Source: Rugalucina vietnamica
Lineage: Eukaryota > Mollusca > Bivalvia > Lucinida > Lucinidae
Reading direction: 5' to 3'
Length of the DNA: 64,000 nt
NCBI GenBank assembly: GCA_964017185.1
Contig: OZ024882.1
Location: 39,033,988-39,097,987, forward strand
This document shows, one piece after another, positions 11,008 to 22,104 of this stretch (position 1 is the stretch's first letter; each line of letters begins with the position of its first letter). The translations under genes were made by a program, and so were the position numbers. Under the pieces are notes generated by a model, which saw only the letters and a list, made by a program, of their open reading frames with translations, was not told where the DNA came from and did not search any database.

Positions 11008-12080
11008 GATCTTCCGACAAAGAAAAAGATACACTAAAATCTGATGAGTTTCAAAAAGAATTTGATGAAAAGAATATACAAACTGACCAATATATTGACC
11101 CATATCAACAAAAGGTGTATGAATCTCTTCAGGATGGACTGGTTAAAATAATAAATCAAGTGGCGGGTGTAAGCAAACGCCTTGACAGTGAAGAAGAATC
11201 TAGATTGAAATTACAAGTGTTGAATAAAAATTATAAAACTCTGGCCCAGAAATCATTACACACTGAATCACCCCAAAGTCAAAGTCAAGTCATGATTCAC
11301 CAAAGCCAGCAAGGCAAGCTGACACATGCTCTCAGGATAAAGAAATAGAGGCATATAAGAAGAAGTTTAATTTGTTAGAGAAAGACAATGAAGATATGAA
11401 AGTTGAGCTCAAAAACAGCTTCATGAGGCAACCTTGGAGAAAGAAATTATGAAATCTAGCCTTGAGACAGAACTATTAATCTCAATGAGAAAATTAAAAG
11501 CCTCGGTGAGAAGTGTTGACTTTATTCAGAAAGATTTAGAATGTTTGGAAGAAAGATATAGTAAGAAATGCTCTGAGATCATAGAGGCTGACACAGAGAT
11601 AAAGAGCCTAAAATCATATGTGTCAAAACTAGAAGATGAAATTCTCAGCTTGAAATTGCATTCCTGTAATGCAAACTATGAACTACCATTAAATGTGTCA
11701 TTGTCATTTAACACAGCTACAACAAACAGTAAAGTCTCAGAAGCAGTGAATATGAACAATAATAGAGTTGAAATTGTGAACTCATCTACAAGTCTAAAAG
11801 ACACAACATCACATGTAAGATCAAATACACACAACAATCAGAAGAAACAGGATTCTGCTGAGAACTCAGATAAACAATTATAGTTCTAATCTGATGATCA
11901 TGTGTCAAATATTTCTGAGCGGAGGCAGTCTGACCGCCCTAGAAACAACTATCAACAACAAACTCAGAGACAGAGAAAGAAACAAGTGCTGTTTGGTACC
12001 TCGAATACTAATTTCTTAGCTCTAGATACATTGCAGGACAAAATACATATGTTAAAAAGTAACAAAATATACTATTAAAG
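10960..12080 (+). pseudogene. LINE ORF1, coiled-coil and basic region
   Basis: In the frame of 11115-11348 the reading is open from about 10960 (SSDFETNDFCIQTDLRSSD), carries VYESLQDGLVKIINQVAG, and ends at a TAG at 11346. After one or two frameshifts the frame of 11434-11883 carries heptad-like Leu/Ile spacing with many Lys and Glu (LEEKY-like, KSLKSYVSKLEDEILSLK). A basic patch (RQRKKQVLFG) follows at about 11960-12000. A coiled coil followed by basic residues fits the oligomerising RNA-binding middle of a LINE ORF1 protein. No RNA-recognition or zinc-knuckle motif is seen. A stop at 11881 and further frameshifts break it. Confidence 0.6.
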
Positions 12081-12480
12081 AAGCTACCAGCTGTATTAAA
12101 GACTTTGAAGGAGATGAAACAGATATTGTCATTTATCAGGTAACATGTAACGATATAGAAACTCTAGATAAGACTACAATTCTAGAACAGATGAATGAAT
12201 ACGTGAAACTCAAAAGAAGTTCACTGGCAAGAAGATTGTCATCTCACTGCCTCTTCCAAGAAAGGAAAGACAGCTTAATAACAAACTAGGAAGTCTAAGT
12301 GCAGCTTTATTAAGCAACTTTATCGAGACATACAATGTTACATGTAGTGACAATAGTAATTTGACATACAGGGATGAGCCACTTCGTGGCATCTTAGTTG
12401 ATAATAAGCATTTATCACGTTGGGGAACTTCCATTTTGGCTAGAAATTTAAGGGGTGAAGTTGAATTGCTGATTAAGTAA
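12068..12480 (+). pseudogene. LINE ORF1, SGNH/esterase-like C-terminal domain
   Basis: Reads through DETDIVIYQVTCNDIETL (resembling the 'xxxxGTND' block of SGNH hydrolases), then, after one frameshift near 12218, KIVISLPLPRKERQLNNKL, and finally VDNKHLSRWGTSILARNLR (resembling the terminal 'DxxHLSxxG' block). The stop is TAA at 12478-12480. An esterase domain in ORF1 is established for CR1-like LINEs and is thought to act on lipids or membranes. The N-terminal GDS block is not identified, so part of the domain is lost or too degraded to see. Confidence 0.65.
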
Positions 12481-12817
12481 ATTCCTAACTGATTATAGCA
12501 AACCCGGATTACATGTGGCTTTCGGTGTTGTTTTCGGCGTTGGTGGTTTGTGTCATTTTTGCACATTGTGTCAATTGTGCCATTGTGTGGTCAATGTCAC
12601 TTTTGGCTTTTTTATGTTGTAGGAGCACTTGCAGCACTGGAAGCCATTGGTTAAGGATTGGTTGGTTGCATTTGGCATGGAAGGCCATAATGAAATATGT
12701 ACTAGCATTGAACACGAACACCTTTTCATTTTGTTACAACGAAATGTGTTTCGATATACCAATAAATAGAAATGTATAGCTAAGGTATGTTGCCACTAGA
12801 TATCATTTGATTCATTG
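12481..12817. other. LINE spacer with degenerate GTG/GTCA-rich repeats
   Basis: Dense 'gtgtca', 'ttgtgcca' and 'tggtcaatgt' words resemble the 169-bp units that follow, suggesting older diverged units. The overlapping frames on both strands are repeat-derived and not genes. Confidence 0.5.
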
Positions 12818-13330
12818 TGTGGTTGTATGTTGTCAAAAATGGTGGCATTGTGTGCCATTTGTGCCATGTGTCAGTCAGTGTCACTTGTGGTGGTCAATGT
12901 TATATGCGTCTGTTTGGCTGGCCTGTATTTTGCACAGTTATTACAGAATGTCTAATCATTTTAGTCTTCTTTAGGTAGACATGTATTGTGGTTGTATGTT
13001 GTCAAAAATGGTGGCATTGTGTGCCATTTGTGCCATTGGTCAGTCAGTGTCACTTGTGGTGGTCAATGTTATATGCGTCTGTTTGGCTGGCCTGTATTTT
13101 GCACAGTTATTACAGAATGTCTAATCATTTTAGTCTTCTTTAGGTAGACATGTATTGTGGTTGTATGTTGTCAAAAATGGTGGCATTGTGTACCATTTGT
13201 GCCACTGGTCAGTCAGTGTCACTTGTGGTGGTCAATGCCATATGCGTCTTTTTGGCTAGCCTTATAATTGCACAGTTATTACAGAACATATAGTCATTTT
13301 AGTCATCTTTAGGTAGACATGTATTTGTAC
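12818..13330 (+). repeat. 3 x 169-bp tandem repeat between LINE ORF1 and ORF2
   Basis: Units begin at 'tgtggttgtatgttgtcaaa' (12818, 12987, 13156), exactly 169 bp apart. The first two are nearly identical and the third is more diverged. Within the unit 'gtgccatttgtgcca' and 'cagtcagtgtcacttgtggt' recur. The array lies in the spacer of the LINE and may be a promoter-type or slippage-generated VNTR of the element. Confidence 0.9.
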
Positions 13331-13727
13331 ACTTATGATATATTTTGTTAGCACAGGGTGTCATTATGGTCAATGCCATTCTAGAATTGTAACTTGTCAA
13401 ATAAACAGCAGTGATATTTTGGTGAAAACATATGTTAGCACTGTAATTTGCATCATGTATTCATATAAGGGTCATTGAGTGTTGAATATTTCATCAATTC
13501 AATATTTATAGTAAACAATTCAATATAAGTAAGCACTATAGGTAACATTTTTGGAAATTGAGATATCTACAACACACCATCATTTTCTTAAAATGTTTAT
13601 CTCAGTCACAATATTATAAAATTTATAATGTATATATGTTCAGGTTATAGAAAGGCTTTTTTTTAATTGAACTTTTTCAATGCTTTTTTGGTGAAATATA
13701 GTTATTACATTTACTATATCTGACGGA
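13331..13727. other. AT-rich LINE spacer
   Basis: No repeat or coding signal; a plausible leader of ORF2. Confidence 0.4.
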
Positions 13728-14601
13728 ATGAAAAAGTATGTATCAATTGGATGCTGGAATGTTAATGGTTTAAAAGATAAATTCTGGGATACTCACTTTC
13801 TTAATGCTGGTGAAGATTATGATATTTTATGTCTCCAAGAGACTAAGGGCTCACCTGATATGTATCCATACATATCATATAATCCACATTTGTAGGCCAA
13901 GAGAAAATAAGTATTCTATTTCGGGCGGAATGATGTTATTGATAAATCCTAGATAAAAAGCAGGTATTGAAGTTATTAAAAAATCTAGTGAGATCCAACG
14001 GGTGAGATTGTCAAAAGAATATTTTTCACTTTCTCGTGATATATATTTATGTTTTACTTCCATTGCCCGAGCTTATTCTTCATGTACATTAAGACATAAT
14101 CTTGATATTTTGTCATTGTTAGAAACTGACATTTCATACTACAGCTCTCTTGGTGAAATAATGATATGTGGGGATACAAATGCTCGTACTGGCATCGAAT
14201 CTGATTATGTTGATAATAATAATAAGTATATCTCTATCCCTCACTATACTTCTTGTCAGGATAGAAAAAGTAAAGATCTTGTTTGTTCCACAAGGGGTAA
14301 GGAATTGATTGACTTGTGTATTGCTGGTAATTTGCATATATTAAATGGTAGCGCTTTTGGTGATATTTTTGGTGATTACACATGTTTTCAATGTAATGGA
14401 ACTAGTGTGGTTGATTATAGTATTGTTTCTGGGTCTCTATACAGGAATATTCTATATTTTCATGTCCAACATTTTAAACCACTATTAAGTGATCATGCTA
14501 TGATGGTCCAAATTTGTTTGTCAGTTATAGACCTGATCAAGCTAACATTAAAACTAAGCTTTATGATATACCCCAAGGTTATGTTTGGAATCAAGAGTTA
14601 A
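13728..14601 (+). pseudogene. LINE ORF2, APE-type endonuclease domain
   Basis: The ATG at 13728 opens SIGCWNVNGLKDKFWD and DYDILCLQETKG, the first two motifs of the exonuclease-endonuclease-phosphatase fold. After a stop at 13893 and a frameshift, the frame of 14002-14601 continues with IMICGDTNARTG (catalytic Asp/Asn block), TSVVDYSIVS and LLSDHAMM (the C-terminal SDH catalytic dyad). This domain nicks target DNA to prime reverse transcription. The order and spacing are those of CR1/L2-type ORF2. Stops and at least two frameshifts make it inactive. Confidence 0.85.
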
Positions 14602-16068
14602 CATTATCAAGAAACTTGATGAGCTCCTCAAGGATGATCCATGAGAGTACTGGGAATTGGTCAAAGAACTTAAGGATGAACATTACAATGATGATCCAAG
14701 TGATAAAATTTCCTGTGATACATGGTTATCCTAGTTTGCTAAAATTATTTTCAGTTAAAAGTCAATTTCAGCGACTAAATACTGATTTTGAGAAACGTTT
14801 AGGCGATGGAAAGGACAAATCTTTCTCAGAACTGGATTTTAAAATTACGGAAAAGGAAGTTATGCAAGCTATTGTCAAATTGAAGTCAGCAGGTTTAATT
14901 GGAGTAAAATATGAGATGTTGAAATGTGGACAAAGCTCTTTAACACCATGCATCGTTAAATTGTTTAATCACATCTTGTCATCGGGTCAGTATCCTAAAG
15001 GATGGAAAAATAGTTATATTAAACCACTTTATAAAGGTGATGATCCTCTAAATCCACCAAATTATAGAGGTATATCAATAATGTCTTGCATGTCTAAGTT
15101 ATTTAGCAGTGTTCTTAATAACAGATTGCAGACGTTTTTCGACAAGAATTGAATTATTAATGAAACACAAATAGGTTTTGAACCGAAAACAAGACCCTCA
15201 GATCATATGTTTGTTTTACGTACATTAATTGAAAAGTACCAGAGTCTAGATAGTAAACTATATGTGTGCTTTGTTGACTTTCAAAAGGCATTTGACTCTG
15301 TTGTTCACAATATTTTGTTTTATAAGCTCTGCAAGGTATATATATCTGGCCTGTTTTTATAATGTGCTTAAGAATATGTATTCTGAAAATTGTATATAAA
15401 TACAGGTTGGTAATAATTTATCTGAACAAGTTTCACAAAATGTTGGCGTAAGACAAGGAGATAACCTTAGTCCTAATTTATTCAAATTATTCCCCAATGA
15501 TCTTCCCTCATGTTTTGACGAGAAAGATGACCAAGTTGCTTTAGACAGTATACACTTTAGCTGACTTTTATATGCAGATGATCTGATTTTACTTTCCACG
15601 ACTGAGGCAGGTTTACAACGTTGCTTGAATAAACTGTCCCTTTATTGATGTAATAATGGGCTGACAGTCAATTTGAAGAAAATACAAATTATTACTTTTA
15701 GTAAAAGTGGTAGAAAGTCCAATTGCAAATTTTTTGTTTAACAATGTAGAAATTGAAGAAGTCTAGTCATATAAATATTTGGGTATTTTATTCTCAGCAT
15801 CTGGTACTTTTTCTCATTGTCAAAACGATTTATATAAAAGAGCGTTAAAGGCACCGTTTAAGTTAAGTAAATGTTTTGGAGACTTGCATCAGAATGTGGA
15901 TACTATTTTACACTTATTTGATCATACTGTTAACCCGGTTATACTGTATGGTAGTGAAATATGGGGAACAATAAACACTCTATCAGCTAATGTTAAGAAA
16001 GATGGTTTTAGTATTTTGATGCATTTGGTAACATGCCATGTGAAAAGTTACATATCAAATTTTTGAAA
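14602..16068 (+). pseudogene. LINE ORF2, reverse transcriptase domain
   Basis: Motifs appear in order: KSAGLIGVKYEMLK, YPKGWKNSYIKPLYKG and PPNYRGISIMSCMSKLF (14850-15110), then after an in-frame stop at 15150 QIGFEPKTRPSDHMF, FVDFQKAFDSV (motif A), GVRQGDNLSPNLF (motif B, about 15447) and LLYADDLILLS (motif C, about 15566). The thumb/connection part follows with VILYGSEIWG and MPCEKLHIKFLK up to the insertion at 16069. The family polymerises cDNA from the nicked target. Stops at 15150, 15560 and 15645 and several frameshifts show it is dead. Motif spacing is otherwise complete. Confidence 0.88.
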
Positions 16069-17108
16069 AAAAAAGGTACAAGTAGGCAAAGATCAGGAAA
16101 AGGCGCAATCAGAAAAAGATTCCCACTCCAAAAACCGAGGTGGGAAAAAACCAAACTAACAATCAGGTACTTATACCATGAAACATATCGTAAGCCGAAT
16201 GAGCAGCTATTTTCCCAATAGGTGGCCACTCAGTTACCTTAACTTAACTAAAAATATGAAAACATACATAAGGCGCCAACAGCACAAAAATTTTTTATAC
16301 ACCAAGACATAAAACAAAAAGAACCACCACAGAAGTATCGACTTGGAACGATCAGTAACACAAAGTTACTGGCGGGCTTAAACCGGTTTTACATGGCCAT
16401 AACCTCACCCTCAGCTTCTGCAGTGGTTCATAACATTTAGTTAGTTATTTGGTCCTCGTGGTGAATCTCTAACTAGTCAATGAATCATCAAGAACAAACA
16501 AATAAATCATGATAAACATCCTGATGAATCAAAAACCAGGACTCACAGACTGAGTAAGCTGCCCGACGATGGAGATCCCTGGGCGCCGAATAACCTACTA
16601 ACTCCGGAGCAAAAGAAAAACACCAGTTGGACCCCGGTGGGCCAAGCAACAGACAAGAAGCTCCGGCCCCAACCAACTAAAATGAATAGCTTTATGTCGG
16701 GGCCATCATAGAGTCTGACGCCCGACCCACCGGCGTGCAATTAAAGAAGGCAGCATAGTTATCAACCATGATTGGGTTAAAAACTAAGCATGCAGACTGT
16801 CGCATAACATTTAAGTTATAACCTATACGTCTGTAACGTGTTATGATTTTTCTGAACTGAAAAGAAAAATCATTAATTCCTTTAAGTTTCTTAAATTTGT
16901 AAACCAAGTCACCATAAAATTCAGGTTCCGAAAGGCCCTCACTTAAAAGCGTCTTTAACCCAACATTATATTTGGAAATCAATTCATAGTGTCTACGATA
17001 AAATTTAGAAAATGTTTTTCGAAGTTTATGATACCGATAGCCCTGTTGGAGAAGTTTTGCCGTTAAACATTTATTTCGAGCGTTGAAGTCTGTAACATGA
17101 TTGCAGAG
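16069..17108 (-). mobile_element. 5'-truncated Penelope-like element inserted in LINE ORF2
   Basis: On the minus strand the C-terminal 130 or so residues of a Penelope-like ORF are followed by a 3' region that ends at 'gcctacttgtacctttt' (about 16070). The same end is found at 36026-36476, 54427-54650 and 59508-59939. Removing it rejoins LINE codons FLK and YVLGVHRKTTN, so it entered after the LINE. The 5' truncation point is within 'gattgcaga' at 17107. Flanking duplication cannot be read because the junction is A-rich. Confidence 0.85.
16692..17108 (-). pseudogene. Penelope-like ORF, C-terminal fragment
   Basis: Reads NHVTDFNARNKCLTAKLLQQ, then GYRYHKLRKTFSKFYRR, EPEFYGDLVYKFKKLKG and YNLNVMRQSACLVFNP, ending NCTPVGRASDSMMAPT. 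It is the region downstream of the YLDD motif of the longer copy at 55158-56304, with no frameshift at the position where that copy has lost 1 nt. The open frame extends upstream beyond 17108 into LINE sequence by chance. The function of this C-terminal part is not known to me. Confidence 0.8.
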
Positions 17109-17655
17109 AATATGTTTTAGGAGTCCATAGAAAGACCACAAATGTTGCTGTTATGGGAGAGCTAGGTAGATATCCAATTATAATTGATGTTTATTGTGAC
17201 ACTGTTAAATGTTTTGAAAGGTTAATTTCAGACGATGTAAGTAATTTGCTGAAGGGAGCTTTGAAAGAAAACGGTTTTTTACATGAACACAAGAAAAAGA
17301 ATTGGTTATCTAGCTTGTACTTTCTGTTTGAATATTTGAATATATCTAAAACATCTATCTCAAATGATAAGTTGGCTAAGTTTGCAAAGTCAAAACTTAT
17401 AAAAAGATATAAAGCTGAATGGATGAATGCCTTATCAGAAAATAGGGACAATCAAACTGGAAAATTACGTACATATTCATTGTCAAATATCGGCCATGTA
17501 GAGAGTCATATTTTAAATATATTAAAGATATTTCTGTAAGAAGAATTTTTACAAAATTAAGAGTAAGCTGCCATAAACTTGGAATTGAACTTGGTCGTTA
17601 TAAAAAAGTACAAGCAGATGCAAGATTATGCCCTTTATGTCAACTTGAAGTTGAA
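17109..17655 (+). pseudogene. LINE ORF2, distal part 1
   Basis: Starts YVLGVHRKTTNVAVMGELGR and continues through GHVESHILNILK and, after a frameshift near 17535, VRRIFTKLRVSCHKLGIELG and RLCPLCQLEVE, where the hAT-like element at 17656 interrupts it. The 'K.FRISxHxLxIExGRY...RxCxxC' block is a conserved distal feature of CR1/L2-type ORF2 proteins; it carries the Cys residues of a C-terminal zinc-binding region. Confidence 0.85.
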
Positions 17656-18537
17656 CAGTGATGTAGATAATTATTTTTCACCATGCGTACTGTACACATC
17701 AAAATGAATGTGCAGTGTGTACCGATCATACAACCGTGTACACGTTTTCTGAGGATTCTTATTCTAGCCTCTCATTCAGAATCAAACTTATAGATACATG
17801 TATGTGTACATGTTTTGATAAGACGAATTATTCAAATATGAATGTTCGAGTAAACTGGTTGATAATCCTGTAATTACATGTTATTCTATCATTTAGGCAT
17901 GTTAAACCATAATTTTGTCCCCTATATACATAGGTAATAAGAGAGAACAAATAAGGAAAACATAATAAACTGGAATGACTGTAGAACATGGAATAAATCA
18001 AGTTTTAAATTGAAAAACAATGACTAGAAATCGATGCAAAATGCCTATTCAATAAATCAAAGTTATATACCATTAATGAATAAACCTCTGGTAAACAATT
18101 TGTCTGACCGAGATCATAGGTCGGCCCAACCATTTGTAAAGAATTCCTCCTTTACGGACATGACGTTCCTGGTCACTCTGTACCTCGGCACTGATCACAC
18201 AAGCAGGCGGGGTTAACCGAGACCACTAATATGGTACATGTGTAACTACTGAAGATACCTAATACAGTGCATGATGTGTAATATGGAACGATCAAAAGCT
18301 GCATTAATATTATAACTACTTTTCGATTGTTGACAGAGCAGCCTGGCAAAACTGGTTGACAAGTTGTCATTTGTGGCAATTTTAAAGATATTTATCTGAG
18401 TACGCATAAAACCCAAAACTGATTGCGTACCGCTGATTTTTACTGCGTACATGGTACGCAAAGGTCTGAAATTTTTATGCGTACAGAGCAAAAAATCGTG
18501 CGTACATACGCAGTACGCATCGTTATCTGCATCGCTG
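17656..18537. mobile_element. hAT-like non-autonomous element with 5-bp TSD in LINE ORF2
   Basis: Termini are CAGTGATGTAGATAA on the left and, inverted, CAGCGATGCAGATAA on the right, flanked by TTGAA on both sides (17651-17655, 18538-18542). Deleting the element and one TTGAA gives LINE codons QLEVEDEIHF without a break. The subterminal regions repeat 'gcgtac' words, several on the right side (18400-18530). No transposase is encoded. CAGNG ends fit hAT; a 5-bp TSD matches the hAT5 subgroup rather than the usual 8 bp, so the superfamily call is inference. Confidence 0.85.
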
Positions 18538-18540
18538 TTG

Positions 18541-18758
18541 AAGACGAAATCCATTTTGGAACAAATTGTTCTTTATTTAGTACCAAAAGAAAACAGTTCT
18601 TTAATGACATTGGTAAATTATTTGTAAATTTTAGAGGCATGTCTGATGTACAAAAATTTATATGGCTTTTTAGTAATGAATATGTGCATGTTATAAGAGA
18701 ATTGTCAATGTTTGTTTATGACGGCTATATGCAACGTTTTGAGATATTAAGAAAGTGA
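18541..18758 (+). pseudogene. LINE ORF2, C-terminal end
   Basis: Reads DEIHFGTNCSLFSTKRKQFF, then DIGKLFVNFRGMSDVQKF and YDGYMQRFEILRK before TGA at 18756-18758. 'VEDEIHF' followed by 'C..Y...R' is the usual end of the distal zinc-binding region in CR1/L2 ORF2. This piece has no internal stop. Confidence 0.8.
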
Positions 18759-18777
18759 GTGTCCCTGATCTCATCAG

Positions 18778-19022
18778 GAAAACATGTCCATGCAATGAAT
18801 ACCCCCTTAGACCCCACTTTTACATAGTAGAACTGGGGGTATGCAGGGGTATACCTATTTTCCTTACTTTGGCCAGGAAAAGGGATGGTGGGTGCTCGTT
18901 GGAACCGCCTCGGCGAGGCGATTCTAGTGTGTGCCCGCGGTCGGTGTTTTGGGCAACAATATGAAAAATATACAATTTTTTCTTCTAAAAAGATTGATGT
19001 ATATTGCATGGGCAGGTTTTCC
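18778..19022. mobile_element. Possible small TIR element in LINE 3' region
   Basis: 'ggaaaacatgtccatgcaat' at the left is matched by the complement of 'attgcatgggcaggttttcc' ending at 19022, giving TIRs of about 24 bp with a few mismatches. A 16-bp direct repeat ('catgggcaggttttcc') spans the right edge. No clear TSD, so it could also be native LINE sequence. Confidence 0.4.
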
Positions 19023-19220
19023 ATGGGCAGGTTTTCCAAATGTTGAGTAGTTCAGTAATTGCTTCTCAAATGTATTATTTATGTGCTTTAGTTAATTGTT
19101 TTTACCTAATCAGAATCAAGCTTTTGCTACTTTATTGTTAATGTTATACTATTTCATTTCGTCATTATTTACATGTGATTCATATGCTACTATGTGGTGG
19201 CCAATAATTGGAATTAAATT

Positions 19221-19249
19221 TTATTCTATTCAATTCTATTCTATTCTCT
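19221..19249 (+). repeat. (ATTCT)-type LINE tail
   Basis: 'ttattctattcaattctatt' and one more ATTCT mark the 3' end of the LINE. CR1 and L2 elements end in short simple repeats rather than poly-A. Confidence 0.75.
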
Positions 19250-21000
19250 TGCACAACACTGTTTTCGTTTGCATTCATCATGTTAATCTCTCACAGAAGT
19301 GTTTCCATACTGTCTCGTGAGTTCACACTGTGTTGCTCTTAACAAAGTGTTAACTTTGAATACTGATTCTCTAAACACAGTAACTGTTTTCTGATGATTA
19401 TTAAAGGGAACATATAAAAATTCTTCTAGATCCCTTTTATTCTTTGTCTGTTGATCCGATTTGTTATGGGACTTGTTTATCGAAAACTAAACCCAAATAA
19501 TCCCATCGGCTCAAAAGATAATGGATCATATGTAAATAACATCATTATTTTCATGTGAGAGTAGTCTCCCTTGGTGAAAATTTTTAAACCAAAACACTTC
19601 ACTCAAAGGTCATAAGAAGTTTTGAAAATGATACAATAAGTTGTATAACTGATTTGAAATTGTTTTAAATGATGAATTATTTGTTTTAGTTGTTTGCTCT
19701 TATACTATTCCAAATTTTCTATGTTCTTCTATGACATCATAGTGGAACTAATAAATATTCATGATAAAAATGCTTAATTTCAATTTAAGCAATCTCCGGA
19801 ACCAGCCATGATTATTTAATGAGGTTTTCTGCAATCAGTTCCTTTCATCAATGTCTATAATTTAAAAAATCAAAACCTTAAGCTATGACCTTTTTAAACC
19901 CGAAATTGTCAGAAGCTCTTTCCCGAGAATCTTAGCTATGGCTTGAGGTGCATGTCTATTTAAGTGGCTGTTATACAACTGATCCTAATCAGCAGTAAAT
20001 AAATTACAAAGTAAGATGATACAAAGTGTAAAAACAGCCTGAAACACATCCGATTTCTACACGTTCCTGTCGACATCTGGTACACCTTTATCACCCTGAA
20101 AGTGGTTCAGACAAAACGCAATAATTCCATGACCGCGTATTAACATCACAGACGTATGAATATGTAAGCCGCTGTACACTGGAAGAAAAGATATTAATAT
20201 AACAACATAAAACACGCAACATTTTTTTTTATCTTTTTAGTTGCTCTGATGCGAAACCGGAAATTGCTCAAATCGATGTTTTTGTCAACCAACAGTTGAG
20301 AATCAGCGCGTTTGGTAGGCTGTATTTACCGTACGTGAAACTGATCCCAGAAAGCTTTGGCTCAATTCCGACAGGACTGACCAACTATTGACAGGATTAT
20401 AAGAACCTGATTAAGCAGACAAATTCCATAGCAAACGTTAAATGCGAGCATGACCTTTGCTGACAGCTGTCATAGGAGGCATGAGCAAACTAATGGCATA
20501 AGATTAGCAGTATGTCATCCTCGATTTTGATCCAGCAGGATGTTGATAAATTATCAAGTTGTTTGACCATGATGATTAGGTACCCTTTAAGATTCAGACC
20601 CAAGAGTTCATGTCTGGGGGTGGGGCTAGAGGCCAAATCCCAGTGTCTGGTAAATACAATTCAAGTGACTATCAAAGGAGGCGGATCTACCGAGGAAAGA
20701 GGTAGAATACAATCCGTATTGTAACTTATTGAAACTTGAAGTTACGGATCTGTCAACTGGTGTTCTGTCATACTACAAAGTAGTTGAATACCTCATAGAA
20801 AAAATAAATCGTTCTCGACTCGCTTTATTTTACATATTTTCCTACACCGTACTTTAACTCCAGTTACTGCACCCCGAGGCTTATAGTGAAAACACTTATG
20901 ATCTTTATTTCTTCCCGCTGGACAATATTTTACTTAATCACGGGGGTGATTCAAGTGATGCTACCGGTCACGCACCTGTCTTCCCAGTACATGCACAACC
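19250..21000. other. No recognisable feature
   Basis: Single-copy-looking AT-rich sequence without exon, repeat or RNA signal. Confidence 0.5.
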
Positions 21001-21085
21001 TTGTCGTCCGAGTATATCAAATGTCGTATCAGGTCTCGGACGATAGCAAAATAACTAGTATCATACTATATACTCGGACGACAGC
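21001..21085. repeat. Short inverted repeat
   Basis: 'ttgtcgtccgagtatat' and 'atatactcggacgacag' flank about 50 bp, with a second internal 'ctcggacgat'. Could be a minimal MITE or a binding site. Confidence 0.6.
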
Positions 21086-22104
21086 AGGGTTTTACAAGTG
21101 ATGGACTCGGCCGAAAGCGCAGGTAGCATCATTTGAATCAACACCGTGTTAATGATTTAATATCACTTTAAACAATGCGCAATAACCAATGGCAAAGAGA
21201 TGATATCAACAACGTTCCACTGATCTGCTTCAATGGTGAAGGAATATTAAAACGTGTAAGCGAGAAAACCTGTATCTTTAGACTATGAGAATGCAAACTT
21301 TTATTGCACTTTCATTATTCACATAAGAAACAAAACAATTTTTCTATCGGCTTTTCTGTGAGATCAAAATTTTTGTTTTTGCAAAAGTACACCATACGTG
21401 TATGTCGCTTTTAATTAACTTTTTTGATATACGATTGATGCATATATATAACAAATATAATTGGACTCTAATATAAATTCATATTTTCGACTGTGCGTAA
21501 TTCAACAGTAAGGATATATTCTGCGAAAACTTTTGCAAGGAACGGTTTCTGAGATTTGCATTTAATTATGAAAATCAAAGGTTTGAAGAGAAAAGAAATT
21601 ACTTTATTTCTATTTTTTAACTATGAGAATACAGGGGATTTTAAAATATTCTTTATACTGGGGAAATATCGTATTATGCTTGAAAGTCATTTATCAAAAG
21701 GTTGATAAATTTATCAAGTTCATTTACACAAAATATAAATCTCTGCTCAAATATTTGATGTTCAAATACTCGTTTGCATATCTACAGGTTAGTACTTGGA
21801 GGATAAACATGCATTATAAAACACGATATTATGTCTGATGTGTTTAATTTGAAAAAATTACCCGTAAAAATGTAGCGATTTTGGATAATAACAGAGTTTC
21901 ATGGTTGGACATAGCAACCAATGCAACATTTCATCAATGCACTAAAATATACAAAGATCATCCTTATTATGCCTAAAAGACTGATTACTACTTATGTATA
22001 TATTTAGCTGACTTTAGGTATCCTAGTTTTCATAAAATAAGTTCAGTGCTGAAAAGAACCAATGGCGCAAACAAATGTGACCATGCGACCATTTTGAATG
22101 CCAG
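21086..22104. other. No recognisable feature
   Basis: AT-rich, no coding or repeat signal. Confidence 0.5.

Larger units (their letters stand above)
9090..19249 (+). mobile_element. CR1-like non-LTR retrotransposon (LINE), decayed and interrupted
   Basis: The element carries an ORF1 region (9294-12480), a spacer with 169-bp repeats, and an ORF2 region (13728-18758) with APE-type endonuclease and reverse transcriptase motifs. Its 3' untranslated region ends in an (ATTCT)-type tail at 19221-19249. A PHD finger together with an esterase domain in ORF1 is the published hallmark of CR1-like elements, and the simple-repeat 3' tail fits that group. All frames contain stops or frameshifts, so it is dead. 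At least three insertions (9491-10426, 16069-17108, 17656-18537) and probably a fourth (18778-19022) postdate it. The 5' boundary is a guess; no TSD was identified. Confidence 0.8.

Noticed and set aside
12509..12779. Overlapping frames on both strands
   Set aside because: GTG/GTCA-rich LINE spacer repeats; no motif and no conserved frame.
9090..19249. LTR retrotransposon
   Set aside because: No LTRs, integrase or protease; endonuclease and RT motif order are those of a non-LTR element.
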